Shown piece after piece: positions 10,730-22,206 of a stretch of DNA of 64,000 nt. Positions within the stretch are counted from its first letter, which is position 1, and every line of letters starts with the position of its first letter. The notes under the pieces are model-generated. The model was not told the DNA's origin and did no database searches. It saw only the letters and a program-made list of their open reading frames with translations. The DNA is from Halicephalobus mephisto (taxonomy: Eukaryota > Nematoda > Chromadorea > Rhabditida > Panagrolaimidae): contig SWDT01000048.1 of the NCBI GenBank assembly GCA_009193035.1, positions 62,001 to 126,000 on the forward strand, in the 5' to 3' direction. The translations under genes were made by a program, and so were the position numbers.

Positions 10730-13700
10730 ATGGCTTCAGAGACGGATGCTTTGCTGCAATATGGGGAAGGAAGACCGAGTTCCTCGACATTCACCCCCGC
10801 AGGGTTCTTGACGGAAGTCCATCCGATGACTTTGGCTTGGCACAACATCCAAGTCTGGAGACAGAAACCGACGAAAGCGATCATTCTCGACAAAATCAAC
10901 GGAATGGCTTGTCCCAAACAAGTCGTTGCTTTGATGGGAGCTAGGTAAGTCAAAAACGGTTCTTTTCATTGATCCGTATTCTCGCTATAAAGATAACTAA
11001 CATAGTGATTAAAAAATCAATTTTTCTCTTTCTGGACACTATCCAAACATCTTAATCAAAAAATAGTTCTTAACCAATATCAAGATGGTCAGTCACTATT
11101 CTTTCAAGGAAAATTATCTGGATAGTGACTAAAAAAATTTTTAGACACTATTTTTGTAATTTCTATTGATAGTAAAAATCACCAGGATAGTGACTGATTT
11201 TAACGGTTTTTGGACACTATTCAGTGTATTTTCAAAACCAAAAACAAAACCTATTCGATTAGTTACTATTGTAGTGATTTCTACTACAGGACAGTGACTG
11301 AATTATTTCAGAATCATTTTCAAACATTATCTCGCTGTGTTCCATTCTTTGATCGAAGATAGTGTCTATTAGGTCAATTATTATCTGTACAGTAGAAATT
11401 GTGGTGATAGTGACTAATTTTAGTGATTTTTGGTCTTTTATAGACACTATCCTAACAGCTTCTACAAGTTGTAAAAATCGAATAGTGACTGATTTCAAGA
11501 AGTTCTGTCCTTCCACAGACACTATCCTAACAACGTTTGTCAGAATAGTGACTGATTTCAAGAAGTTTCAGGAATTTTGGGCACTATTCTAACAGCTTCC
11601 ACAAATAGTAAAAACCGGATAGTGACTGAATTAGATTATCTCAAAAAAGTTTGAACACTATCTCGATTTTTTCACAGACAAAGATAATTTTCATTTTTAG
11701 TCACTATCCTTACAGTAAGAACCATTAGGATAGTGATTGAGTTGAAGGATTTTGGACACTATCCGAGACTGCTCTCTTGACAAGAATAATGTTCCTTTAA
11801 TCAATCATTAACGATTTTTATTTTTTGGAATAATGATTGATTTTATTGCTTTTTTTAGTGGAGCCGGAAAGACGACTCTTTTGAACGCTTTGATGGGCAG
11901 GAATCTGAAGGGTCTCGAGGTGTCTGGAGACGTCTTTGTCGGAGGCTCCAAGGACCTCGAAATCGGGGATGTCAGTGGATATGTCCAACAAGATGAAATG
12001 TTCATGCCGACCCTCACGGTCAATGAGCATCTGATGATTCAGGCTGGTCTCAGACTTGCAGGATTATCCAAAACTGAAATCAAAGCCAGAGTCGATGAAG
12101 TTGTTGATGAATTAGGACTTAGGAAATGCAGACATTCTATCATCGGACTTAGTGGGATCAAGAAGGGGATCTCGGGGGGAGAAGCCAAGAGACTCATGGT
12201 GGCCAGTGTTCTCCTCGATAATCCGTCGATTTTGTTTCTGGATGAACCGACGACGGGATTGGACAGCCACATGGCTCAAGCGTTGATGAAAACTTTGAAC
12301 AAATTGGCCGCTGGAGGAAGAACGATCGTGGCGACGATCCACCAGCCTTCTAGCAAGATCTTCAACATGCTAGATATGGTAGGATTTTCCGATAAAAACA
12401 CCCTTCGATAATGTTTGAAGTATTTTTGAATTATTATTTATTTTCTGAAAAATTAATACTTTTTAAAAAGTTCTAAAATCTTTTAGAATTCAGTAGAAAA
12501 TTCTGGAATCTGAGAATTTCATAGAAGTTCTGAAATTCTTGATAATCGTGTTAGAATTTTTGAAATTTTCCAAAATTTTGTACAATTTTATAGAATTTTA
12601 TAGAATTTTATAGAATTTTCCAGAATTTTATAGAATTTTATAGAATTTCGTAGAATTTTATAGAATTTTCCAGAATCAAGTGGAATATTTTAAAATCCTC
12701 AAATATTTTCCAGAGCTTTGGAGAGTATTCTAGAATCTTTTAGAATTCAGTAGAAAATTCTGAAGTTTTCAAAAATCATAAAAGTTTCTGAAATTCTTGA
12801 TAATCGTGTTAGAATTTTTGAAATTTTCCAGAATTTTTTACAATTTTATAGAATTTTATAGAATTTTCCAGAATCAAGTGGAATATTTTAAAATCCTCAA
12901 ATATTTTCCAGAGATTTGGAGAGTATTCTAGAATTTTCCATAATTCTACAGTAGATTTAAAAAATCTCAAAAGTTTTATTAAAATTCCAAAAGTTTTTTA
13001 GAATTTATTAAAATTTTATAATCGACTTGTGGAATTTTCAAAATTTGTGTTGAGAATATTTCGTAACAAAATTTTCATTTTTTCTAACAGTATGACTTTT
13101 GAAATTTTTCGGATAATTTTCAATTTTTTAGGTAATCTTCCTCGGAGACGGTATCCTGACTTACATGGGTCCTCCGAAAGAGGTCCTCTACTTCTTCGAT
13201 TCCCTCGGTTTAGTCTGTCCAGATGACTACAACCCCGCGGATTACATCATCGACATGCTCGCCATCGATCGTCAGAACAACAACGGACAAGTTTCTCTCG
13301 ACAGAATCCACGAAATTGCCAAAGCTTTTACGGAATCCGACATGACGAGGGAATTCAACCATAATTTGAAGATCTTCCAAGGTTACGGTGCTGGTCCAGT
13401 CGAGACCAAAAGAAGAGCTTCTTTTTTCGATCAATTTTTTCTTCTTCTAAAAAGGGGCTGGATCGACAACAAAAGAAATCCGGCTTTGGCAAGAGCGAAA
13501 TTCATCCAAAAATCGATTATGGGAATCTTTGTGGGATTACTGTACCTACAAACAAAACTAGACGAGTACGGTATTGCCAACATCAACGGAGCACTTTTTT
13601 ATCTAGTCGCCGAAGTGAGTTTAAAAATTTTTTAAAAATTAATTTTTAAAATTGTTAGATCGGGCATCTATTTGAGTAGAAATTTGTATAACTTTGGTCC

Positions 13701-15439
13701 CGAAGGGAAATACCCTGAGGATCAATGAAAACCTACGATTGCGGGTTGGCGGCAATTTTAAAATTGCGTAAAATTTTTAATAGTTGTGATTTATCTCGTG
13801 CCTCTGGGCATGTAAAGTTATTTTGTATATTTCTCATTTACATGCGGATCAGGAGTCCCTAATCACGATCCAACAAAAATTAACAAAAAATTTCGGAGAA
13901 AATTTTATTCAATTTTGGAGAATTTTGAAAGTTTCTAGAAATTCTTAAAATTTTTAAAATTTTAAAACATTCTGGAAATTTTTTAAGACTGAAAAATTTT
14001 TAAATTTCCAGTAAATTCTAAAATGTTTTTGAATTTTTTATAAAATTTAAGAAAATTCTTCAAATTTAAAGATTCTAAAATATTTCATGGAATTTTTTAA
14101 ACTTTTACAGAATTCAAGAAAATTCTAAAATTTTATAGAATTTTCATGAAATGTAAGAAAATTTTTAAATTTTTTAAAATTCTGGGAAGTTTTAAAATTT
14201 CCTACGAAATCTTAGAAGATTTCAAAAACTCTATTCTGATTTTAGGAGATATTAAAAACTTTCATGATTTTGGAAAATTTTAAAACTTCAGAAATTTTTA
14301 CAAAATTTTGTAACTTTTCCTAAAATTTCCAGAATTCAAATTTCTATCAAGTTCAATTTTCAGTTAACCTATTCTACTCTGTTTGGGATCCTGACTTTCT
14401 TGCCGAACGACTTTCCTCTGGTTGTCCGGGAGCACTTCGACGGCCTCTACTCCGTCGGGCCCTACTTTTTCGCCCGGATCTTGTCCTACATGCCCATATT
14501 CGTCTTCGATGGCGTATTGATGCTCGTAATTTCCTACTATATGATTGGATTAACTCCTGGATTCCAACATTTTTTAACAACTTTAGGGATAGGGATTTTA
14601 GTCGAACAATGTGCCGCAGCCGCCGGAGTGATGTTATCCACGATATCCCCCTCTTACAGTATTGCCATCTCCATAGCTGGACCTGCTTTGACAGTTTTGT
14701 CCCTCACCGGAGGTCTCTATGCCAATGTGGCGGAAATTCCGGGTTTCATCAGTTGGACCCAATTTTTCAGCTGGTTCAAGTAAGTTTAATTTTTAAAATT
14801 TTTATTTTTAAAATTTAAAATTTTATAAAACATTCCAGTCTTCCAGAATTCAATTAACAATTTTTAGAATCTTTAAAAACCTGAAAATTCTGAGGATTTT
14901 TGAATTTAATAGGAGATTTTGAAACTTTTTAGAATTTTGGAGAAATTTCGAATTTTTCGAAAATCATAAAAATCTTTGAATTTTTGAATTTTTACGAAAA
15001 TCCTTAGAATTTTATAAAAGCTTCTAGAATCCAGCACTAAATTCTGAAATTTCCAAAGACTTCAAAAAATTCCAAAACTTTAAAATTTACTTTGTAGAAT
15101 TCTTTCAAAATCTAATAAAAAATTAAAATTAAAATTTTAAACATTTTCAAATTTTTCATAATTTTTCGAAAATTTCTCTCAAGACAATTTCCACAATATT
15201 ACACTTCAACTACAGTATCCCCTTTTAGGTACGGCTTCGAAGCAGTGATGATCAATCAGTGGCAAGGGGCTAGTGCTCAAAACGCCTCCGGCAACATGAC
15301 CGTCACTGCCATCCTTAAAACTTATGCTTTTGAAGAAAGCCACTTCTGGACCGACATAGGAACCATGGTGGCTTTCATCATCGGATTTTATCTCATCGGA
15401 TACTTAGGACTTTTATTCCGAGTTTACAGGTCAAAATAA
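10730..15439 (+). CDS. ABCG (White-type) half transporter
   Basis: Five exons (10730-10944, 11859-12378, 13132-13614, 14364-14779, 15229-15439) join in frame to give 614 residues. An N-terminal ATP-binding cassette has a Walker A (GASGAGKTTLLN, about residue 70-81), a signature motif (ISGGEAKR, about 175-182), Walker B (ILFLDEP, about 196-202) and the H-loop (ATIHQPS). The C-terminal half is a membrane domain with several hydrophobic helices and an extracellular loop that includes an N-glycosylation motif (NASGN). The cassette-first order and half size are typical of ABCG, so it should dimerise at a membrane to export lipids, sterols or pigment precursors; the substrate cannot be told. The intron 1 junction splits Walker A. 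The first coding exon follows a TTGATCAG acceptor at 10712, implying an upstream 5'UTR exon or leader. The Tc4/Tc5-like element lies in that 5' flank. Confidence 0.93.
11000..11790. repeat. CACTATCC/GGATAGTG palindrome cluster in ABCG intron 1
   Basis: Roughly a dozen alternating GATAGTGACTGA and ACACTATCC words fill intron 1 of the ABCG gene, about every 30-60 bp. Intervening bases such as AACAATTTCTAC or AACAGCTTC are also partly conserved, so this is a true degenerate tandem family and not chance. Confidence 0.85.
12480..13010. repeat. TAGAATTTTA tandem and a longer direct repeat in ABCG intron 2
   Basis: Short TAGAATTTTA units repeat at about 12590-12670 and 12840-12870. They lie within a larger direct duplication: a block beginning TTTTAGAATTCAGTAGAAAA occurs near 12480 and again near 12736, each followed by the same GATAATCGTGTTAGAATTTT context. 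Confidence 0.7.
13640..14360. repeat. ABCG intron 3, with a possible MITE remnant
   Basis: Bases about 13660-13880 stand out from the surrounding AT-rich TTTTAGAA-type filler. They include the inverted pair GGGCATGTAAA / TTTACATGC around 13808-13860, suggesting a small palindromic element. The remainder is low-complexity sequence. Confidence 0.4.
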
Positions 15440-15716
15440 AGATATGTGACTTTCAACTTTCAATGCTTCTAAAACAAATTAAAAATATTTAAAATTACCC
15501 ATTAAACAAAACCCCTTAAATCAGCCGAACGACCCTTGCTCCCTAGCGACATGTCCTCTCTCAAATCGCGTTAATTTCGAATTTTTTAAAATTAGTTTTC
15601 CCTTAACTAAATACGTTAAGTAAATCCAACTAAAATAAATTACAAATAAATATTGCGAAACAAAGGGAACTAAATATCCCTAGGGAGCAACCGTCACACA
15701 ACCTCCAAATCAGGCA
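15440..15716. other. Convergent intergenic spacer with a small inverted repeat
   Basis: The spacer separates the 3' ends of the ABCG gene (+) and the flavoprotein gene (-). TTGCTCCCTAG near 15537 and CTAGGGAGCAA near 15680 are inverted copies. Related words occur near 18950 and 19075, so this is probably a short dispersed element. Confidence 0.45.
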
Positions 15717-17467
15717 CTATAATTCTTCATGTTCAATTTGATAGTTAATTCCGGCCGCATTTCTTCCGGCAATTCTTCCAAAAACAACGCATTCTAACAA
15801 ACTGTTTCCTGCAAGTCTATTTCTCCCATGCACTCCTCCTGTGACTTCTCCAGCAGCTAACAATCCCTTGAACGGTTTATCCATGAATTCAGAAAACACA
15901 ACTGCTTGTCTGTCGATCTTGAGTCCTCCCATAGTGTAATGAATTGCCGGAGTGACTTTAGCGACATAAATAACTTCTTCTGGATTAATTTTCTCTGGAA
16001 AAATATTTTTCTCAAATTTGTCTTTGATTTTTTCTCCAGAAGTAAACTTGTCAACAAAGCCATTGTAAGTAGTAAGAGTCTCGGCCAGAACTTCCTTCTT
16101 TGTCCCGATGTATTCCGCGGCTCCTTCGACGTTGTCGAATTTCTTGAAAAAGCCTTTAATATTAGCATAAAAGTTGAAAGCTGGTCTCCCAAAGGAATCT
16201 GCTGCTTTTTCCGACATCAGCATAAAAGCTACATGAAGACCTCCAGATTCAGAATCCTCTACACAATTCTTGAAGATTTTATCCGTCAAGTAATCCCTTC
16301 TTCCCAGTTCGTTTCCAAATCGTTCTCCTTTCTCATTTACCTAAAATTAATAGTTTTTACACGAAATTTAAACATAAATCCTCACTAAAATAGCTCCTTT
16401 TCCTCTCAGAGCTTCTGCAGCCAGGAATTTAGTCTGATCCGTTGGGTTCTTTGGGTCGATGAAAGCTGTCGGATGTACTTGAACGTTCTTCATCCCGATG
16501 ACTCCAGCTCCCATTGCTCTCGCCATCTTGACTCCGTCTCCAGTCGCAAAAGCCCCGTTTGTCGTTGGAAGTTTCAGTTTATCCGAAGCAAATTCTTTCA
16601 AAAGAGACGTCTCCGTTCTATCCGCCGAGAAGCCTCCAGTAGCTAGAATCACTGCTTTTCCTTTAATTTCATCTGAAAATTAGATTTTAGATGAAATTCA
16701 TATATGAATCAAGATTTACCAACGTAGCCAGTGCTGTTCTGGTATCTGACTCCGGTGACGTAGTCGTTCCAAGTGACGATTCCGATGACTTCTTTTTCTG
16801 TTTCAATTTTCAATTTCCCTGGATTTTCTTCCCCAAATTGGATTACTTTGTTTTTCAGAGCTCTGATGATAGCAACTCCGACGGGAAGGGGTTTTCCTTC
16901 TTTGGGAGACGGGATCCTAAAAAAGCAAAATCCATATATCAACTTTTGCGGAATCAACTTACCAGTGAGTTCTCGGGACAGAATGACCTCCGCAAAGATT
17001 AATATCACTCAAATCCACTCCTGCATCGATCAAGAACTCCACGGCAGCAGCACTGTCATGAACCAGGAGATCCACCAGTCCTGGATCGTTTTCTCTATCT
17101 CCAGCATTCATTGTGTCAGAGTAAAACTTGTCAGTAGTGTCTTCAATATGGAGTTTCTTTTGAGTTTCTGTTCCAGCTCCATTAATACCTAAAAAAAATT
17201 AAAAAACGGACAAAATAAGATCAACTTACCGCTGCTTGCTTTGGCACTATTTCCACCTAGATCTTTACTTTTGTCGACAATAATAACAGCAGCATCATGG
17301 TTCAAGGCTTCTAGAGCTGCTGACAATCCAGCTAGTCCTCCACCGACAATGATCACAGGTTCCTCTGGCTTGGGAGCTTTCATTTTCAAAGCTTGGAATT
17401 GGCCCGGATTTATCTGGCTGCGAACTACACTCAGTAAAGCAAAAATTAAAAATAATTTTAGCATCAC
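15717..17467 (-). CDS. FAD-dependent fumarate reductase-like flavoprotein
   Basis: Five exons on the minus strand (17230-17467, 16963-17188, 16720-16916, 16386-16672, 15717-16340) join in frame to give 523 residues. Family: FAD_binding_2 proteins related to yeast Frd1/Osm1 and bacterial soluble fumarate reductases, which reduce fumarate to succinate using reduced flavin. Seen directly: a hydrophobic N terminus (MMLKLFLIFALLSVVRSQ, probable signal or targeting sequence), an FAD-binding VIIVGGGLAGLSAA, active-site GGHSVPRTHW, VQVHPTAF, HYTMGG and the C-terminal GVHGRNRLAGNSLLECVVFG. No cytochrome b5 or haem domain is present. A second in-frame Met directly follows the first. The signal-like N terminus points to the secretory pathway, although mitochondrial import cannot be excluded. 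It converges with the ABCG gene. Confidence 0.9.
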
Positions 17468-19260
17468 TCTGCAATAATCACTTTGAAAAACTCCAAATAT
17501 TCATAATTAAACAATTTTAAAAATTATCGAAAATAAAATTTGGAAAAATCATTTTTAAAATTATTAATTTTTATATAAAATTATTTTCAAACACAATTTA
17601 GTGGAAATTTTATTTTAATTTTTATGATTTCAAACATAAAAAACTTAAAATTTTCCAGAAGATTCCGAAATTTCCCCTTGAGAAAATTCTGCAAAAAACT
17701 ATTTTTAATTTTCGAGATACTATGATTTCGAAATTCATAAAATTTTTAATTTCAGAAACTTTCGCAAAATTTGTTTCGAAAAAATTATTTTTAATTTCGA
17801 AATTAAAAATTTTATATGAATTTAGAATTTTTGAAAAATTTGTTTCGAAAAAATTATTTTTTAATTTCGAAATTCATAAAATTTTTAATTCTAAAATTGT
17901 ACAACTGTGAAAATTCTTGTCTAGACGATTTCGTAAAACTTATTTTTATAAATGTAATTTATGAAAAACAAAGTTGTATTTTTAGTAAAATTTAAGACTT
18001 ATTTTTCATAAAATTCCGAAGCTTCTTAAAAAACAACTTTTTAAGGATTTCCGAAAATAAATCCTGATTACTGTAAAAAATAAAAAATAATTTTAAATTA
18101 AATTCTTAAAATTAGGAACAATTAAAAGTTGATTCTGTTTTTAAATAATTTTAAAATTAATCGATTACTGTAAATGTAAAATACGATGTGAAAATCGACA
18201 CGTTTTTTATATTTTATCCTATTACTACCCTTTATTGAGATTTCAACATTTACGTTCAGAGATTGCCAAAATTAACAGGTGACCGATCCGTTCCAATAGC
18301 CATTGCGAGAGATCTATCAAATACCAAAACAGACTGTATTTCTTCTTTTGCAGAATTTAGTCCCTATTTTATCACAGCCAATTTGCAATCATTTGTAACC
18401 GAACATAGCCAACGTGTAAGAACTCCTGAGGATATTCTTCGTAGATTGGATTCTGAGCATAATCGATAGCAGAACTGCAATCTAAAGAAGGTTGATCTTA
18501 ATTGAGCACAATCAACGTGTTTAAGCTTTTTTAATTACAGGGAACATGATTCGAATGAGTTGATTGTGCTCAATTAGGATCAACTTTCTTTGGATTACAA
18601 TCCTACCATCGATTATGCTCAGAATCCAATCGATGAAGAATATCCTCAGGAGTTCTCACGCGTTGACTACACCCAGTTACATGTAATTGCAAACTACATG
18701 TGATATTTTATTTTTCGTTTTCAGACTAATATTTCTGGTCCCAAAAATAGTCAGATATCCTACCGAAAAAGACCGATTTACAAACAAAGTGTATTGCATA
18801 ACGTTACTCCTTTCGACTTTCACTGATTTCGAAATTGTTTCGTTTTTAGACGAATCTACTTAGCAACTGGATTACCCAAAAATGACAATTGATCAATTAA
18901 TAAAACTTTAAAAATTTCAAAACCAGTACGAGTAAAGGTTAAATATCCTAAGGGAGTAACTGCCGCTGAAGGTATCCATTATGGGTTCATTTTTTAGATC
19001 AGTTTTTTTAGGATTTAAAATTTCAATCAAATAATTTTTAAAAATCGCAAAATCAGCACAAATTAAAAGGGACTAAATCCCGCAAGGGAAAAACTACCGT
19101 ACAACCACAAAAACTACCAAATCTCGCTGAAAGATATCAAAAAATATAAGGTTTGCGATTTTTAGTTTCAGCCGTAATCGAAAAAATAATAGGAAAGACC
19201 AAGCTGGGTTAATCAATCACCGTATAAAATAAAAAAAAATAACAATTAACAGTTTCGAGG
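17468..19260. other. Gene-poor region with dispersed repeats
   Basis: Bases 17500-18200 are TTTCGAAATT/TTTCGTAAA low-complexity sequence. An inverted duplication lies at about 18400-18685 (separate entry). Bases 18940-19110 hold two divergent copies of a short AGGGACTAAATCCC-type element. The 68-codon frame 18263-18469 runs into the inverted duplication and has no recognisable homology. Confidence 0.55.
18400..18685. repeat. Large imperfect inverted duplication
   Basis: The left arm (about 18400-18530) contains AGAACTCCTGAGGATATTC, ATTGGATTCTGAGCATAATC and TAATTGAGCACAATCAAC. The same words occur in the same order in reverse complement on the right (about 18550-18685), with a spacer of a few tens of bases. 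Substitutions are moderate. This is either a palindromic element end or a fold-back insertion. Confidence 0.85.
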
Positions 19261-20728
19261 TTAAAAATCGTCCCGTAATCTTTGAGAAGTGAGGGGACTC
19301 GGAGGAAGGGGTAATCTTCCTCCGCCAAAAGGATTAGGGGATCCTCCTTGGAAAGACCTAATCAATCCTGTTGGAGTTGTTGCTGATTGAAGATTACTAT
19401 CTTCGTTAAGTCGACTGGCATCACTAAATTGTTCATCAACAGGAGTTCCAGCACGAGATGAAAACGTCGTGCTCGACTGGTCGTCTTTCGGAGCATCGGT
19501 GTAAGTCCCAGATTCCAAATCCATAACAGAATCATCTGAATCCATCTGACTAGCGCTGTTGATACAAGCTGAGATTGCAGGATCAACAAGAGTCTTTGGT
19601 TTGAAGCTCTGGAGACTCGAAGTAGTCGAGCATTCACTCATCGGACTTGACGGTCTTTGTTGTGCTTCGCCGTTGCTTGGAGGATTCGGGAAAGACGGTG
19701 CATCCCTCACAAGTGGGGATCCGCATATGTTGTTCTTCGATATTGACGTACATTGCCTTTTAGAAGAGAGTGGAGGCCCTTCATTGTCGCTATCTAATCC
19801 GCTTACGTTGCCCGAATTTGTATATCTCCTTTTCGAAATTTGCCTTGTAACAATTGGGGACATGGATCTCATGATTCTCGACCGTTTCGGACTGGATGGA
19901 GTCGGACTAGGACTCGGGGAATAGCTAATATTTCCTCTAACAAGTTGCTGGGTAGCCGGACTGTAGCATTGCTGTAAAAGTATCAAATTACAGTTAATTT
20001 AAAAATTAAAAAGTACTTTTGTTCCAAAATCGTTGGGTCTAGTGGGAGATGCGGCTGAAGACTGAAATGCTGACGTCAGAATTGTTATCGAAATAGGATC
20101 AGTTAAGGATTTAGCGCGTTTTCTGTCCTCGGCCTTGTCGTCCTAAAAATTTAAATTTATATAAAAAGTTTATTCGAAAATTTACCAAGGAGAAATCCTC
20201 GAATCCGGTTGATACTTGCACAGCGGTTTTGATAAATCTTTCATGAGCAACTTCGCTTTCAATAGAACAATCGGATTCTCGCCGGATATTCGCGATTCTG
20301 CTCCTGGGCAAGATCGGTCTGCCGACGTTCGAAGGCGAATTAGGCCTACTTAGCTGCAGACCTGGTTTGGGGAACTTTGGAGCAGCAAAGTCGCTGCAGG
20401 GTGACGTAGGGACCCTGGTCGGGACGACGACCGTTCCTTCTGGAGCACTTGTAATGAATTTAGGAAGAGATTTGACTTCATTGTAACTAGAATTCGAAGA
20501 AGATCTTTGTAATGGAATCCTATTGACACCAGATTCTGAAGGTATCTGAAATTGAACACTTTTTAGAGCACTTTACCGCAGAAAGACTCACGGAATCGGA
20601 ACTACTGAAGACGTCTTCCTTGCCGGCCTGTTTCGAAGTTTCTGGATTCTGTAGCTCGGCTGCAATACTCGAGTTCGAGCAGAGATTCTCTTCTTGGGAT
20701 GTCATCGATCTTCCATCAAATATAGAAT
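19261..20728 (-). CDS. FAM122/PABIR-like PP2A-B55 regulator (5' end unresolved)
   Basis: Four exons join in frame on the minus strand: 20592-20728, 20186-20545, 20017-20142 and 19261-19971. The product resembles vertebrate FAM122A/PABIR1, an inhibitor of PP2A-B55. Matching blocks are RIPLQRSSSN (Ser-rich basic motif), HERFIKTAVQVSTGFEDFSL (the helix that binds B55 in the family), SAASPTRPNDFGTKQCYSPA and downstream SPSPSPTPSSPKRS proline-directed sites. The remainder is disordered and Ser/Pro-rich. The last exon ends LPLPPSPLTSQRLRDDF. The first annotated exon follows a TTTTTTAG acceptor and contains an ATG at 20705, usable after trans-splicing. Alternatively a 25-nt exon at 21219-21243 (DLKFTKPE) joins in frame, and the true start would then be further upstream. 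Confidence 0.8.
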
Positions 20729-21620
20729 CTAAAAAATCTCTCAAATCAATATAAAATAGTCCACAAAACGAATAAGAGCAAGGGGAAGAACGCGACCAAC
20801 GTTGGTTGTTTTAAAGAGAGGGCCGTCCTTCCTTTCTCCCTGTCGAGATAAGCTGTTTCGACTGCATGGCTGCGGACCGGGCTACTTCTCTCTGCGCATT
20901 TTTCTTTTTCGCTGTCCGTTGCATTGGACTCCAACAAAGACAGGGAAATGGCCCGAAATGAAGAAGGTCATCAACCAAGTTCGAATTCCTTATTTCTTGG
21001 GAACATGCATTTAGGAGTCCGGGTATCTGATGTAATTTCCAAAATTAGAATCCTCCAGACGAAAGGAGAAAGAAATGTGTAAATTTCAAAGGTTATTTGA
21101 ATTACATTTAAAGTTTGGTTATTTTTAGCTCCAAAATCATGATTTAAAAGCGTCCAAGGAGAATTTAAGAAACAAAAAGATGTAATTTCAGAATAAACAT
21201 CTGCAAAAATGAACTTACCTTCAGGTTTGGTGAATTTCAGATCCTAGTGCAATATAACGACCATGTTTTAAATAAATAGTATGTTTCATAGTCGTTTAGT
21301 AAAGTAGTAAAATTGTTAAGTAGTAATTCTGGTGTTGTAACAAAGTAATAATTTGAATTTTCGCGCCTTCGTATTCCCTGAGCGTCAGACTTGTCAGCGC
21401 AAACAGAGAAAACGGGATAGCGTGGTCCCGAAAAGAATTTCCCCTTTTCTCTCTTGTTCCTTTTTCGTTTTCGCATTTTGTGTAGTTTTCGTCAGTTTTC
21501 CCTACTTTTCATATAAAATCTTCGTTTATTTTGCGTGTTTTTTCGTTTTTATCATTCCTAATGCGTTAGTCGTGCTCACTGAGTCGATTTCACTTCATTT
21601 TACCATACTTTAGGTATAAG
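20729..21620. other. 5' region of the FAM122-like gene and divergent rpl-34 promoter
   Basis: This holds a candidate 25-nt minus-strand exon (21219-21243) bordered by an AG and by GTAAGT. Its frame continues into the exon at 20728 as KFTKPED-SIFDG. The rest, including pyrimidine-rich bases 21400-21600, is the promoter region of rpl-34. Other small reading frames here are not supported. Confidence 0.45.
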
Positions 21621-22001
21621 ATGGTCCAGCGTTTGACTTATCGTCGCCGTACGGCCTACAACACCAATTCCAACAAGGTCAGAGTTGTCAAGACTCCTGG
21701 TGGAAAGAATGTGTTCCTTCTCCGCAAGAAGAACGGATGCATCCCTAAATGTGGCGATACTAAAGTGAAGCTTCGTGGTGTAAGTTACTTGACTTGGAAG
21801 AACTACCTACATCCGCTTTTTCAGATCAAAGCCACCCGTCCCCATCAACGCAAGAATCTTGGACGTACGAAATTGACTGTTTCTCGTGTTTACGGAGGAT
21901 CTTTGTCTCATGCTGCCGTCCGTGCTCGTATTGTCCGTGCTTTCTTGATTGAAGAGCAGAAGATCGCTAACAAGATCTTGAAACAAAAGGACACTAAATA
22001 A
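21621..22001 (+). CDS. rpl-34: 60S ribosomal protein L34 (eL34)
   Basis: This is a cytosolic large-subunit protein. Two exons (21621-21779 and 21825-22001) give 111 residues starting MVQRLTYRRRTAYNTNSNK and ending AFLIEEQKIANKILKQKDTK. PKCGDTKVKLRG and the later RVYGG...IVRAFLIEEQK are eL34 family landmarks. The 45-nt intron (GTAAGT...TTTTTCAG) is a multiple of three with no in-frame stop. A naive translation therefore reads straight through it, but removing it restores the family sequence KLRGIKATRPHQRK. The start codon lies 7 nt after a CTTTAG acceptor, as expected for a trans-spliced nematode ribosomal protein mRNA. Confidence 0.96.
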   Translation: MVQRLTYRRRTAYNTNSNKVRVVKTPGGKNVFLLRKKNGCIPKCGDTKVKLRGVSYLTWKNYLHPLFQIKATRPHQRKNLGRTKLTVSRVYGGSLSHAAVRARIVRAFLIEEQKIANKILKQKDTK

Positions 22002-22206
22002 GCTGAATCTTTGTTGAAACTTTGTTTGGTTATAATCGTTTATTGATTATAAAGAATGGACTAATTCGTCAGTGATATTGCACAGGTAAGAACACTCCTG
22101 AGATGCCTATTTCCCGATGTACTGGGGTTGCTGGTTGGTTAGAAGGATTCCCTGGCTGTGTGGATGGGACAACTGAAACGAGATCTCTAGAGATGTAGAT
22201 GGAGTG

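Noticed and set aside
10603..10969. Minus-strand reading frames over ABCG exon 1
   Set aside because: They are antisense shadows of a conserved coding exon; the plus-strand frame carries the ABCG sequence and correct splice sites.
16691..17192. Plus-strand frames antisense to the flavoprotein
   Set aside because: The minus strand encodes conserved flavoprotein motifs over the same bases.
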